NCBI GenBank assembly: GCA_949987705.1
Contig: OX465282.1
Location: 39,644,039 to 39,708,038, forward strand
DNA: 64,000 nucleotides
From: Thereva unica
Taxonomy: Eukaryota > Arthropoda > Insecta > Diptera > Therevidae
Reading direction: 5' to 3'
Part shown: positions 34,677 through 46,786 of the stretch, piece after piece
How the letters are laid out: every line of letters starts with the position of its first letter
How positions within the stretch are numbered: position 1 is the stretch's first letter
Position numbers and translations under genes: made by a program
Notes under the pieces: model-generated
What the model was told of the DNA's origin: nothing
Seen by the model: only the letters and a program-made list of their open reading frames with translations
The model's database searches: none

Positions 34677-35546
34677 ATGGCCGACAAGCTCCTGAAAGTT
34701 TCCAAATTAACAGTCCAAATGGTCCCCCTGTTTTCTGGCGGGCAAAGCCCGACCCTAGCAACCGAGCTAAAAATATTTATAGACTGTTGCCGTTGTGTAT
34801 TACAATGCCTCACAGAAGAGGAAAAGGCGATTTTCGTACAAATTTTCCCTACAAGACTTCGAGGTGAAGCCTATCAACTAATAGCCTCAAATCAACCAGC
34901 TTCCTTCGAAGAAGCTGAAAGGCTCCTCAATAGGACTTACCTTCCAAGGGAAACGTACCAAGAACTGGTAGGGAAACTAATCAAACTTCACCAGTTTCCT
35001 TTAGAACCTCTTACTACCTACATAAATAGGATAAAACAACAACTCACTTTATGCGTGGACTCAGCTACTCTCAAATATGGTGCAACAGCGACTCCAGTTA
35101 CAGCGCAATTGGAAGATTTCGCAAAAAATGCCCTAAGCAGAGGAGTAACAAACCCTCATTTATGCCAGTATTTGCTGGCAGCGGGCGAAGATGGCCTAGA
35201 TAATTTAATACAAAAGGCCCTTGACATGGAGAGACTCCAGCAAATGACACTAAACGTGCATGCACAACATCAAATGGCTCAAATGCCCCAAGGTACCCAA
35301 ACCTATGTCGTGCCTAAACCGAGTCATCTCCTCCCATATGAAAGCATCCTCGCCTCACAATTAGGCCTGAACGGTCTCCATTCCACACCCACAGAGAATA
35401 ATATACTGCCGAACCCCATACCGCCGCAAACGACACCAAACACCGCCATAAATCCACTTAACACCACCCCTAGCGGTTACAACATTCCACATCACATTGC
35501 TCTTAGTAGCCAATTATTAACTTCCCAGTATAGGAAGTTATTGTAA
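34677..35546 (+). pseudogene. gag: Gag N-terminal part of element B, cut by insertion
   Basis: 289 codons from MADKLLKVSKLTVQMVPLF, a helical capsid region with no frameshift, unlike the element A copy. The genuine gag sequence ends at about 35515, where the DINE-1-like element starts; the last residues and the stop come from the insertion. Gag resumes at about 36471. It should form the capsid in a working element. Confidence 0.82.
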
Positions 35547-36470
35547 TCGGTCTGAAAATCGAAATCGAAAATTTCAACGTATTTTCATCTTTCAAGGTCC
35601 CAGGAGCATTTTAAGCAAAAAATTGGGAGGAAGTATGTGTGTGTGTGTGTGTGTGTGTATGTGCGTACGGATGTGGTCATTTTTTCCTGCACGATATCGC
35701 GCGAACCAAAACTGATATCGACTTCGTTGAGGTGTCTTTCGAAGCGTATCAACCGAAATATGATCTGAAAAGATTTTCATGAAATTCGGTCCAACCGTTT
35801 TTTTGTTTAAGCGACGTAAGTGATTTTTGTACCTGCACGATATCGCCCGAACCACGAAAGATATTGACTTACTTGAGGTGCCGTTCGAAGCGTATTAGCG
35901 ACAATATAATCTGAAAAGGTTTTTATAATATTCGGTCCAGCGGTTTTTTGGTTTAAATGACTTAAGTGATTGTTGTACCTGCACGATATCCCGCGAACTC
36001 TAAAAAATATCGACTTAGTTGACGTGCCGTTCGAAGAGTATTAACCAAAATATGATCTGAAAAGATTTTCATAAAATTCGGTCGAGCCGTTTTTTGTTTA
36101 AGCGGCGTAAGTGATTTTTGTACCTTCACGATATGGCCCGAACCACAAAAGATATTGACTTACTTGAGGTGCCGTTCGAAGCGTATTAGCGACAATATAA
36201 TCTGAAAAGATTTTTATAATATTCCGTCCAGCGGTTTTTTGGTTTAAATGACTTAAGTGATTTTTGTACCTGCACGATACCGCGCGAACTAAAAACTATT
36301 TCGACTTCATTGAGGTGCCAGAAAACATTAACACATCAATTTTATATACATTTTCGTCACATGCTGCGCACATTTAGTTTGACATTTCAGCCAATAATAA
36401 TATTCAACATCCATCATACTGGGAAGTTGATCGTATGGACCGAACGGGTCGAACCCACATCCCAACTAGT
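35516..36470. mobile_element. DINE-1/HINE-like Helitron relative with 146-bp minisatellite
   Basis: Inserted in element B gag, absent from the same place in element A. Features: a 13-bp inverted pair AACTTCCCAGTAT (35519-35531) and its complement (36416-36428); a TG-dinucleotide run (35637-35659); five copies of a unit of about 146 bp carrying TGCACGATATCG (starts near 35688, 35834, 35980, 36125, 36271); and, past the right inverted repeat, a short GC stem followed by CTAGT at 36466-36470. Subterminal inverted repeats, a tandem core and a hairpin plus CTAG-type end are the architecture of DINE-1/Helentron-associated elements. No ORF, so non-autonomous. Confidence 0.65.
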
Positions 36471-36606
36471 TTTGTTTTCCTGATGGTCCCTCAGAAAATA
36501 CTCCAATATTACAAGCGTCACTCGTATCGTCAGCGCCTCAAATATCACAAGGGAACCCAGAAGCGAAAGTCTCATGCAGTTACTGCCGGAACAAGGGACA
36601 TACATA
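36471..36606 (+). pseudogene. gag: Gag fragment of element B between two insertions
   Basis: Matches the element A gag at about 21271-21407, including the CSYCRNKGH knuckle start. It is cut at 36606 by a MITE inside the knuckle codons. Confidence 0.7.
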
Positions 36607-36855
36607 TCGTCGCTTATCCAGAATAGTGTCACAAATCAAAAACAATGAATTTTACAGGGGAGCCATTTGAAAGTTTTTAGTTTCATACAAGCCCATGTTA
36701 TGATCTTGGATTCCAGCGGGTTTCCAGCGGTCATTTTTAGCAGTATTAATATGGATTTTTGCTACATAAAAATATGCATATTTAGCTATACATTCATAAA
36801 ATAAACTCGAAATTAGAAATTTTTGAGTTGTGCCACTATTCTGGATAAGCGACGA
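36607..36855. mobile_element. 249-bp MITE with TA target duplication
   Basis: Terminal inverted repeats of about 28 bp begin TCGTCGCTTATCCAGAATAG at the left, with the complement at the right (one mismatch noted). TA lies on both sides (36605-36606, 36856-36857). Absent from the element A copy. TA duplication suggests a Tc1/mariner-type or related transposase. No coding capacity. Confidence 0.75.
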
Positions 36856-36857
36856 TA

Positions 36858-38895
36858 TATAGACTGCTTCAAAAGGAAAAACACCCCTTTCTGTATCATT
36901 TGTAGGGCCACTAATCATGATGCGCGAGATTGTCGACGCCTTCAAGAACGTACACAACCAAATTTCCCTAACAGCGTCCATTTTCAAGAACAGCGCACTA
37001 ATCACAATAGGAATGAGCCCTCGACGAACAATAATAACCGGTATCAACAGAACCACCAACAGCTGCATCCCCGCCAACAACCGTCAAACAGCCCAAATCA
37101 GGCGAACGGTAACACCCGAAGGATATTTAATATCCGCTTCATGTGTGACTTTTGCGGAAGGCGCGGCCACAAAGTGGACGACTGTCGAAAAAGACAGAGT
37201 TGGGAGTCCCCACAAAGGGAAGACTTCTCACTATCTGAACCAGGATGCCCTGGTTCGACCATAATTAATAAGAGTAAAATAAACGACGCACCACAGACGT
37301 CCCTAAACAGTGACCCACTGGTCAACCTTCCACTTAATATAAGCCTAAACGCCAATGCCCAAATAATAGTGGACACAGACGCTGAGGTTAATATTCTAAA
37401 AACACATAAGCTAAAGGATCCCAACCTATCAGATCCAACCAAAAAATGCACATTACAAACGCCATATGGCCAAGGAAAAACATTAGGGAGCTGTCAGGGG
37501 AACTTCATTCTCAATGCCCCCCTCCCACGCACCTTCCAAATTGTGCAAAATATGCCAGAAATCCCCAACGATAGCCTATTAGGAAACGACTTTCTTTCCA
37601 AACATTGTAATGTCGAAGGCCCAAACAAAACACTGCGATTTCCTCGCACGGAAATCAACCCAGTAGAAATTGCCATTCCATTATGCGATCGAACCACCAA
37701 GTCGAACCCCAGAGAGCAGCAGGAGCAAACCCAAACCAGGGAATCTCAGCTCGTAGTAGCCGAGATAAACCCCGGTGGTGTCTCCCAGGTAACCTCAGAG
37801 AGGAATACCAGCTGCCTATCTCTAGATGGGTCAAGGTTGGAAAACAACCCCAACGACTATGAGACCAATTCAGGCAAATACAATGTGGCATTGGAGAAAT
37901 CTATTCGCCTACCAAGCCGATCTCAAATGGTGGTTCCCATTCCAATAAGGTTAGAGGAGGAAATGCTCTGTGAATCTTACGAGCCGAGTGAAGGAGTATT
38001 CCTCGCCAATTCCCTTTTACCAACTGAAACAAAAACAGTGTCTGTTGGCTTTCTTAATGTTAACACCCAACCAGAAGTCCTGACGAGCCTAACTCCCACG
38101 CTCGCCCCAATAAAAGACTACACGACTATTCAACTAGCCCCCAACAACAACCCTAAGCCTCCAACGAATGCTAATGACGAATGTAGGTATCTTACAGGCT
38201 CTGAACCAACCGGTCTCAGGAACGCCAGTACCCCATCGTCATCTAACGCAAGGCTACAGAGTATACCCACCAATGGCGCAATCCTGCACGGTATACAAAA
38301 AGGAAAACGGGCAAAAGTGAAGTTGAGAACGAAAGAAGAGGAAATCGATTTCCTCCGCCATCTGAGATACATATTCCCGGACCATGAAGATCCGGACCTT
38401 GAGCGCGAAACGCTCCTCAAACAACTTGACGAGGAACTAAGCCTCGACCACCCTCTAACGGCCGAAGAGAAGCGGTCCATACGGGACCTATGTTACGAAT
38501 ATTCCAACATATTCCACTTAAAAGGGGACAAGCTCACCTACACGGAAGCTCTACGACATGAGATCCCCATGGTTTACGACCAACACATTAACCAAAAATT
38601 GTATAGATTGCCCGAGATGCAAAGGCAAGACATAAACGACCAAGTGAGAGAAATGTTGGACAACGATATTGTTCAACCCAGTAAAAGTCAGTTGAACTTA
38701 CCCCTTTTAGTGGTCCCTAAACAACCGGGCCTCAATAGTGTGAAAAAACGGCTTAAGAATTATATCCTCACAGGCCTGCTACTCTCCGAATGTTTCGTTT
38801 ATCTAGATGGCATCGTCATCTACAGTAAAAAAGTACGAAGAGCCTTTGAGCGATTAAGAAAAAATAATCTCAAATTACCCCCGGAAAAATGGTAA
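36858..38895 (+). pseudogene. gag-pol: Gag C-terminus, protease and deleted RT of element B
   Basis: One open frame containing the second and third CCHC knuckles, a protease with DTD instead of DTG (VDTDAEVNIL) and LLGNDFLSKH, a linker with LPSRSQMVVPIPIRLEEEMLCESYEP, the RT N-terminus, and then a jump from VPKQPG to the CFVYLDGIVIYSK end of the palm. The deletion matches that in element A. A TAA at 38893-38895 ends the frame after LKLPPEKW. The uninterrupted frame makes this the cleaner of the two copies, but the missing RT core rules out activity. Confidence 0.82.
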
Positions 38896-39816
38896 TTCCT
38901 CCGAAAAGGAACGGTTTACCTGGGTCACATATGCTCTAAAAAAGGAGCCTTACTAGACCCCAGAAAAACGGAGTGCGTTCAAAACTTCCCAGCGCCCCAT
39001 ACAGATAGGCAAATGCAGTTTTTCCTGGGCCTTGCCAATTACAAAAAATTCAAGACTAATTTCTCCAAATTAGTCCGCCCCTTAGCAAATTTACTACGAA
39101 AAGGCATTAAATTACCCAGGACCTCCAAATGCAAAGAAGCATTTCAGGCAATTAAGTCCTCTCTAGTCCCCCCTACACTACTCATACCCAGATTTGAGCT
39201 AACCGTTCAATCCCACAACGGGCGCCAGTAGTGAGCCCCTCAAAACAGCCTACTCTCAATGGGCCTTCCATGTTTTTAATGGGTCACAAACCGACCATAA
39301 ATCCCTCAGAGGCGTCTTCAAGGACCCCACTGCCCGCTTCGTCTGATCCAACAAAAAACAGTCATTGTACGAAACAGAAAATTAGTCACGCTCCACAACA
39401 AACGTTTAAAGCCGTTTTATGAAGATAAAAGGCCACTTTAGACGATCAGATGATGGCCTGCTCAATGAATACCCACCCAAGCACGTTTTATTTTGTAAAA
39501 CGCCGTGTTGGACGACCAGTCATGAGCAGATCCTTACTCTAAAACTAACAATGTTGCTAGGGTACCCCATAAAAACGTACCTCGTTACTGATCCATATGA
39601 TCCGATCCAGGAACTCCAAACTAATCTCCTGTTCTCGTTACCGTAAGATGCAAATGACCCTGCCGCATAATTGCATAATTTTTCCCATATAAAAAATAGT
39701 GCTCCATTCTAGTACTAGGTACGGCCACCCGCCCTAACCTCCTTCATCCCCTCATTCCTTCGAGTACGAGAATCGCTCTACTACGTAGCGATTCTCTTGC
39801 TCCAGGGGGGAAGGAA
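38896..39816 (+). pseudogene. pol: RT tail and RNase H remnants of element B, then polypurine tract
   Basis: The frame after the TAA reads GHICSKKGALLDPRKTE and MQFFLGLANYKKF (RT connection), then scrambled RNase H pieces (a TDHKSLR-like stretch near 39290). Integrase is absent. The purine tract AGGGGGGAAGGAA at 39804-39816 precedes the LTR. Element A has lost more of this stretch, but both rejoin at shared sequence near TCCAAACTAATCTCCTG. Confidence 0.65.
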
Positions 39817-40770
39817 TGTTATGTTAAAGAAAATCCTAGAAGGGAAAATTTATTAAATTATCCAAAAAATATAAATTTTCCATAAGTTTCACATTTAAAT
39901 TTTAAAGGAAACGGCCCAGACAAAATTTGAACCACCCCAAGATAATTTTCATTGAAAAACTTCGCTGATATTTCACACATTTGAAAAACATTAAAAACCA
40001 AAGCAAAGCGAAAAATCCGCCGGTATCCGCATGGGAATCGGGTTATCAAACCTTCTAAGGGGCTAGTTTTTTCTTCTTTCATATATCTAAAGGCATAGAC
40101 ACCCACGGGGCGAACGTAACCTGACCCACCCGAAGATAACCTAGCGCAACTTGCCGTGTGAGAAGCGCACGGTAAGTGAATTGCGCAGGTGGAACTAAAA
40201 GTTCAAGGGCGCGTTCCCCAGAGGTGGACAATTTTCCTGCCCACCACCGGCGGGTGGAAATTTTAATTTGTTGAGTGTTGTCATAACCGCGGACACCGGC
40301 GGGTGGATTTTAAAAAATAGAGTGTTGTTATAACCGCGGACACCAGCGGGTGTATCTTAAAAAAAAAGAGATTCTCGGTTCTCGGCGGCGGGTCGTCGGC
40401 TCGATAAAAATAAATTTATATACATAAGTATAAATAAAAAAATAAAAAGTGTGTGAAAGTTTAATTTTCTTTAATAATTAAGTTTTTTGGGTATTAATCG
40501 TTTTTTTGGTATCACTACTACGATATTAGTTTTTGTTTATATTATTGTGCAAAACATTTGTAAGTTTATATCTAAAATATAAACAGAAATTCCAACTTAC
40601 TCCCAAAAACAGTGTCAATAGTTAATAGTGCTAAAAACTAATAATAAAAAACAAGAAAAAGAAAAAATAAATAAACTCAACTCGTGTTTGTTTTTAATAT
40701 ACATGTGAGATAGTCATGATATACGACTATTAGTTATATATAACAAATGCTAACAATTAATTACATAACA
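39817..40770 (+). repeat. 3' LTR of element B
   Basis: 954 bp, near-identical to LTR copy 2. The target duplicate ACTA follows at 40771-40774 and BEL env continues. Confidence 0.92.
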
Positions 40771-40774
40771 ACTA

Positions 40775-41589
40775 CTTATTTAGCTGTAAATCATCACAGA
40801 GACCGCTTCAGTCCGATAAATGAGCAGGAGCTAAGTGCATGTCAACTAAATGCGATCCATCAGTTAACCTGCCATCTGAAACAGCCAATTTTCACCACAA
40901 GCTCGAATCAAAGCCGCTGTGAGATCAGTCTACTTAGTAACCAGAAACAACTGTCACCTTACTGCCGTCTCAGAAGTACGAATCCGAAGAAGATGTTCAT
41001 CAAACTAAGTGCACCAAGTACATGGATATTCATCATGGATGAAGAAACTCACTTCGATATAATTTGTCGTGAAGCTGTGCACCCGCTAACCCTTAGTGAG
41101 TCTGGTATTATCCAACTTCAACCAACGTGCATGATCAATCACCCGACGCTGTCTATACAAGCCGACAACAAGGTCACGGGAAGGCTCAGAACATCATTCA
41201 TACCTGAAACACAAGTAATTTCTGCTCATCTTAATCTAACCTACAAGATGAGGGAAGGAAATGTATCCTTCGCACCACAGATCGTCAAGGAGGTGGACAA
41301 CCTGGATCTAGACGAGTTACGCGGTGCACTCAAGAAACAGCAGCAACATATCAACGATCTGCCAACCTTAAACCACCACCACCTACATCATTACTTCAGC
41401 ATGTATACGCTGGTTACCATTGTCATCCTCATACTGGTATACTGCAAGTATAAGAAGCAGGGGGTTCTAAGGATTCAGAGAAGAACACCGAGGGACAAGC
41501 GTCCGCAGCCAGCTCCTAGAAGGTCGCAGAAAATCAAGGACGACGACTTCTCTTGCGATATATCGTCTCTCAATTTCGACGGAGGAGAA

Positions 41590-41607
<18 letters not shown>
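40775..41607 (+). pseudogene. env: BEL env C-terminal part
   Basis: Continues the env frame left at 30715. It contains a Cys-rich surface region, an HHYFSMYTLVTIVILILVYCKYKK transmembrane anchor with flanking His residues, and a basic, Pro-rich cytoplasmic tail ending GGECAQHI. The anchor and tail arrangement parallels that in Env of element C. The stop codon falls inside the 3' LTR. No break in this block, but the gene as a whole is interrupted upstream. Confidence 0.8.
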
Positions 41608-42178
<571 letters not shown>

Positions 42179-42368
42179 ATATCTATAAAAATCTCGTGTC
42201 ACAGTGTTTGTTACCGTACTCCTCCGAAACGGGTTGACCAATTTGCATGAAATTTTTGGTGTATATTTGGTAGGTCTGAGAATAGGTCGTAGGCTATTTT
42301 TTATACCTTTAACCAAAAAAACAGCTGCAAAATCCAAACAAAAATGGTAATTTTAGGAATTTTCACTT

Positions 42369-42512
42369 CATTTTAGTTTCAATAGCTTCATGGCCTACCT
42401 ATTGTTTGACAGTAAAATTGTCATTAAATTGAATCATTACATTTAATGAAAATTTCAAATTTACGCAGCTGTCAAACAATAGGTAGGCCATGACGCTATT
42501 GAAACTAAAATG
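42369..42512. mobile_element. Short stem-loop MITE inside the Helitron-like element
   Basis: A 44-bp arm starting CATTTTAGTTTCAATAGC (42369-42412) is repeated inverted at 42469-42512 with one mismatch, around a 56-bp loop. It forms a strong stem and may be an independent palindromic MITE or an intrinsic fold of the host element. No target duplication was identified. Confidence 0.55.
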
Positions 42513-44171
42513 ATCCATGGCGGCCGTCTCAAGAGGGCGGTGTACCACTTTCTTCACAACCACCTCGACATGGGTATCAAATGAAAGGGTATGATAAGTA
42601 GAATACAATAAGCAATGTAGTATACAAAATATATCTTTAGATCCATGGCGGCCGTCTCAAGAGGGCGGGGTACCACTTTCTTCACAACCACCTCAACATG
42701 GGTATCAAATGAAAGGGTATATTAAGGAGAATACAATAAGCAATGTAGTATACAAAATATATCTTTAGATCCATGGCGGCCGTCTCAAGAGGGCGGGGTA
42801 CCACTTTCTTCACAACCACCTCGACATGGGTATCAAATGAAAGGGTATGATAAGTAGAATACAATAAGCAATGTAGTATACAAAATATATCTTTAGATCC
42901 ATGGCGGCTGTCTCAAGAGGGCGGGGTACCACTTTCTTCACAACCGCCTCGACATGGGTATCAAATGAAGGGGTATGATAAGTAGAATACAATAAGCAAT
43001 GTAGTATACAAAATTTATCTTTAGATCCATGGCGGCCGTCTCAAGAGGCCGGATTACCACTTTCTTCACAACCACCTCAACATGGGTATCAAATGAAAGG
43101 GTATGTTAAGTAGAATATAATAAGCAATGTAGTATACAAAATATATCTTTAGATCCATGGCGGCCGTCTCAAGAGGGCGGGGTACCACTTTCTTCACAAC
43201 CACCTCGACATGGGTATCAAATGAAAGGGTATGATAAGTAGAATACAATAAGCAATGTAGTATACAAAATATATCTTTAGATCCATGGCGGCCGTCTCAA
43301 GAGGCCGGATTACCACTTTCTTCACAACCACCTCAACATGGGTATCAAATGAAAGGGTATGTTAAGTAGAATATAATAGGCAATGTAGTATACAAAATAT
43401 ATCTTTAGATCCATGGCGGCCGTCTCAAGAGGGCGGGGTACCACTTTCTTCACAACCACCTCGACATGGGTATCAAATGAAAGGGTATGATAAGTAGAAT
43501 ACAATAAGCAATGTAGTATACAAAATATATCTATAGATCCATGGCGGCCGTCTCAAGAGGGCGGGGTACCACTTTCTTCACAACCACCTCGACATGGGTA
43601 TCAAATGAAAGGGTATGATAAGTAGAATACAATAAGCAATGTAGTATACAAAATATATCTTTAGATCCATGGTGGCCGTCTCAAGAGGCCGGATTACCAT
43701 TTTCTTCACAACCACCTCAACATGGGTATCAAATGAAAGGGTATGTTAAGTACAATACAATAAGCAATGTAGTATACAAAATATATCTTTAGATCCATGG
43801 CGGCCGTCTCAAGAGGGCGGGGTACCACTTTCTTCACAACCACCTCGACATGGGTATCGAATGAAAGGGTATGATAAGTAGAATACAATAAGCAATGTAG
43901 TATACAAAATATATCTTTAGATCCATGGCGGCTGTCTCAAGAGGCCGAATTACCACTTTCTTCACAACCACCTCAACATGGGTATCAAATGAAAGGGTAT
44001 GATAAGTAGAATACAATAAGCAATGTAGTATACAAAATATATCTTTAGATCCATGGCGGCCGTCTAAAGAGGCCGGATTACCACTTTCTTCACAACCCCC
44101 TCAACATGGGTATCAAATTGAAGGGTATGATAAGTAGAATACAATAAGCAATGTAGTAGACTCAATATACC
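42512..44171. repeat. 128-bp minisatellite, 13 units with dimeric higher-order pattern
   Basis: Units begin at GATCCATGG (42512, then every 128 bp to 44048); a degenerate piece follows from 44172. Two variants occur: one with GAGGGCGGGGTACCAC and GACATGGG, the other with GAGGCCGGATTACCAC and AACATGGG. Between 43024 and 43535 they alternate, making two near-identical 256-bp dimers. Short minus-strand frames in each unit (MYSTYHTLSFDTHVEVV...) are products of the repetition, not genes. Confidence 0.92.
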
Positions 44172-44321
44172 GATTCATGGCCGCCGACGCAAGACCCATG
44201 TTCTTTGAGGCATTTCATCTGTGTAAAATTCATATCTCGAAAAATATTATGTCAGTGGATGGTTTTTATTGTTTACTATTGACTTATGGGTGCAGCGTAG
44301 GCGCACCGGGCCCCAGCTAGT

Positions 44322-45868
44322 ATATATATATATCTATAGGTACAATCACGAGCCCAAACGTAATGTATATGTATCTATATGGACGTGTACAAAATATAAT
44401 TATTTATGCCTATGTAAAAGTGATCTATGTTATGATCTAGTAATATATTTAAAGAGAAAATTCAATTTAGTGCATTTTTAAGTGATTCGAGTTAAAATAT
44501 CTATATATATGGAGAGAAAAAAACTTACAAATATGTGTATAAAAAAAATAAAAAAATTATCTGTAAATTATCGCTGGTACTAAGCAATATTTCGGTGCTG
44601 CAGCTAGTAAGCACGGTGTAAACGACGGTAAACGAAAGACAATCGACACCTTCTTGTTGAAGTTCCCACGAGGATGATCAACGATGCTCATAAATAATTA
44701 AACTAGATACACAAAGAAGCAATAGAACTGCCTCAATTAAAGATGTTGTATCAAATATTCCAACGATTACTCTTGTATTGTTTGTATTTGAATATTTTTA
44801 TATATTGAAATTTTAGCAAAATCGATGTTCAAATAAGTAAAGCTCAATACAAAATTTTCGATCCTATTTTAACACAATAAAGTTATAATTAAATCACTAA
44901 TTTGGCCATAAATGAATTTTTTTGGTATTTCTTTAAAACGCAATCAGCAATTGGATATTTTAAGTATTCACTAATTCAAACAAAACCCACTGTCACTATT
45001 AAAGAAGCTGGTATTAATGTGAACAATTATGTTTTGAAATTTTCTTCGAGACAAGCGACTTCAAAGATTTTATGGTAATTAAATATCGCGTTTGATTATT
45101 GACATATGATTTAAATTTGTTATTATTGTGCAATTTAATAAGCCACTGCACGTTTTATACAAAAACAAAACTGGAGGTTTTCTTCTTTATGTGTGCCTTT
45201 TACTTATTGACTAGAGATCACTGTAAATTTTCTATTCTTTGTATGTTTGATTTTTTTAAAACAGAAAAAAAATTTTTGTTGCACTTGCAATGTCAAGACC
45301 GCTTCTCTAGAACAGCCGACACTGCTTTCACATGCACGCGTTTTCGATTGCAATTCACTTGAACGAATGCCTTTGTATTTTTTTTTGTTTGGACGGCGGA
45401 CCGCGTGTTGCCTTCGGGGTCACCACTGTTGTAAACTGTACTATACGGTTTTTATTAAAACACGTTTTTGTTATATATTATAATGTATATTATTTATTAA
45501 AACTTTATATATAGTTATTATATATGTATTATTATTATTACACTACTGGTTAATTAGATATCTAAATATTTATATGTATATATTTATAAGTCACTTATAA
45601 TTGTTTTATTTAAAAGGCGGACTGCGGCTTTAAATGTGTCTTTGCGTCGATGGACGAGTAGCAAGAGAGAGAGAGGAAGTGGAGATGCCGGAAAAGGTCT
45701 CGATCACTAGTCGTGATAGGGACGGAACAAAACGGCAAGATCACTGAACTTTGCGTTCGGTGATCGATGGAGTGTTCCGACTGATCGTTTTGATCGTGTC
45801 GGGGTTGTCGTGTGACATTGCTTAAAGTTTGGTAATTAACTTTTTACGCGGTCACTACAAGAACTTGT
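44322..45868. other. Unassigned AT-rich region
   Basis: Begins with a short TATA repeat at the Helitron-like terminus, then unique-looking AT-rich sequence to about 45600 with no convincing frame. From about 45610 the base composition rises in GC (GAGAGAGAGAGG run near 45667) up to the truncated start of element D. The stretch near 45400-45440 (TTCGGGGTCACCACTGTTG) looks like a retroelement LTR edge, but I find no partner copy. Confidence 0.4.
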
Positions 45869-45964
45869 TGTGAAAAATGCGGACATCGGCAGAAAGGTGA
45901 CCAGAGGGAGGCCGAAAACAATGACTCCGTGTCTCCCCGCAGACAGCAGCAGGGAAACGAATAA
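45869..45964 (+). pseudogene. gag: Gag zinc-knuckle remnant of element D
   Basis: Thirty-one codons opening CEKCGHRQKG, the front of a CCHC-like knuckle, then a charged tail to TAA 45962. It lies just upstream of the protease, as the end of gag should. Upstream gag sequence is absent. Confidence 0.4.
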
Positions 45965-45975
45965 AGACTAACTCC

Positions 45976-46719
45976 ATGGGGCGGGAGTTAGTCGGGGAAA
46001 TCGAAGCCCCCGGTGTCATCATCACCACTATCAAACAACTGCAGCGTAGTGGCAACAGCCTGGTCATCGATGGAAAGATTGGAGCTGAAAAATGCACAAT
46101 AACTGTAGACACTGGTGCTTCAAAATCTGTTATCCGGGCTGACATGGTCGGTAATAAATGGCTGAAAAACGCACGCCAATACAGACTGAAAACTGCAACA
46201 GGAGAGCCAGTACGATTACACGGGGAAATTATGTTGGATGTGGTTCTTGCTGACATTGGATTTTCACATTCGTTCCTGGTAGCTGATATAACAGACGAGT
46301 GTATTCTCGGTCTGGACTTTACGAAAACACATAAAATTCTACTGGACTTCGGTGAGGAAATACTGAGATATGACAACAAGGAGATTCCAATGGCCACAGG
46401 ATCCACTTGTTATTCGCAGCTGAAAGTCGTCGTTCGTGAAGATACCGTGCTTCCTTCGTGTGCTGAGAAATTGGTGCGAGCGATAGTCGATGGTGATCCC
46501 GGGAGCTACCGATTTTACCTTATCGAACCAGAGCAACAGGAAGCAATCAAAAATATAGCAATTGGAAAATGTCTGGTGAGCATCGACGACAAGAAGGAGG
46601 TATTCGAGAGAGTGCTAAATACTAACGAACGAGAAATACGATTAAAGAAGGATGCGGTTTTGGGAAAAGGAGAGTCAAAGGCCACGAAATTAGTAAACAC
46701 AGTGCTCTCAACGACATAG
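45976..46719 (+). pseudogene. pol: Protease region of element D
   Basis: 247 codons. ITVDTGASKSVIRADM (about residue 45) is the retropepsin active site, and CILGLDFTKTHKILLDF (about residue 110) the second conserved segment. The downstream part is a protease-RT linker. TAG 46717-46719 ends the frame before the RT N-terminus. The domain itself looks intact but belongs to a broken polyprotein. Confidence 0.75.
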
Positions 46720-46786
46720 TTGCCTTGAACAAAAACAGTATCTCCAGGCAAGAAAATTAGTATAGGATTTCAGTGATATCTTCGCC

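Larger units (their letters stand above)
30716..40770 (+). mobile_element. Ty3/gypsy element B, defective, with tandemly duplicated 5' end
   Basis: It is bounded by 954-bp LTRs and the target duplication ACTA (30712-30715 and 40771-40774) inside BEL env. The order is LTR copy 1, leader copy 1, a 106-bp piece of the BEL target, LTR copy 2, leader copy 2, AT-rich leader, gag-protease, deleted RT, pol remnants, 3' LTR. It contains a DINE-1-like element and a MITE in gag. It shares the RT deletion, the DTD protease and the YLDG motif with element A but has a different, shorter LTR. It lacks integrase and env, so transposition must have used proteins from another element. Confidence 0.85.
42177..44321. 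mobile_element. Helitron-like (HINE-type) element with 128-bp minisatellite core
   Basis: The left end reads CTCGTGTCACAGTGTTTGTT followed by CTCCGAAACGGGTTGACCAA and TTTGCATGAAATTTTTGGTG, which I recognise as a common 5' end of insect Helitron-like repeats. The right end has a GC hairpin (GGTGC at 44289-44293 with GCACC at 44303-44307) and the terminal CTAGT at 44317-44321. It is flanked by AT-rich repeats on both sides. Between the ends lie a 144-bp inverted-repeat insertion and thirteen 128-bp tandem units. No coding capacity, so non-autonomous. Confidence 0.6.

Noticed and set aside
42399..44016. Repeated 60-codon minus-strand ORFs
   Set aside because: Each is a by-product of the 128-bp repeat and ends within the next unit.
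42512..44171. CRISPR-like regular repeat
   Set aside because: Units are directly adjacent 128-bp tandem repeats with no unique spacers, in insect DNA; this is a minisatellite.
45099..45514. Three overlapping plus-strand ORFs of 60-87 codons
   Set aside because: AT-rich, Phe/Tyr/Leu-rich translations typical of chance frames; no motif and no splice context.
45300..45868. Possible 5' LTR of element D
   Set aside because: No match to the 3' LTR at 49409-49919 was found anywhere upstream.
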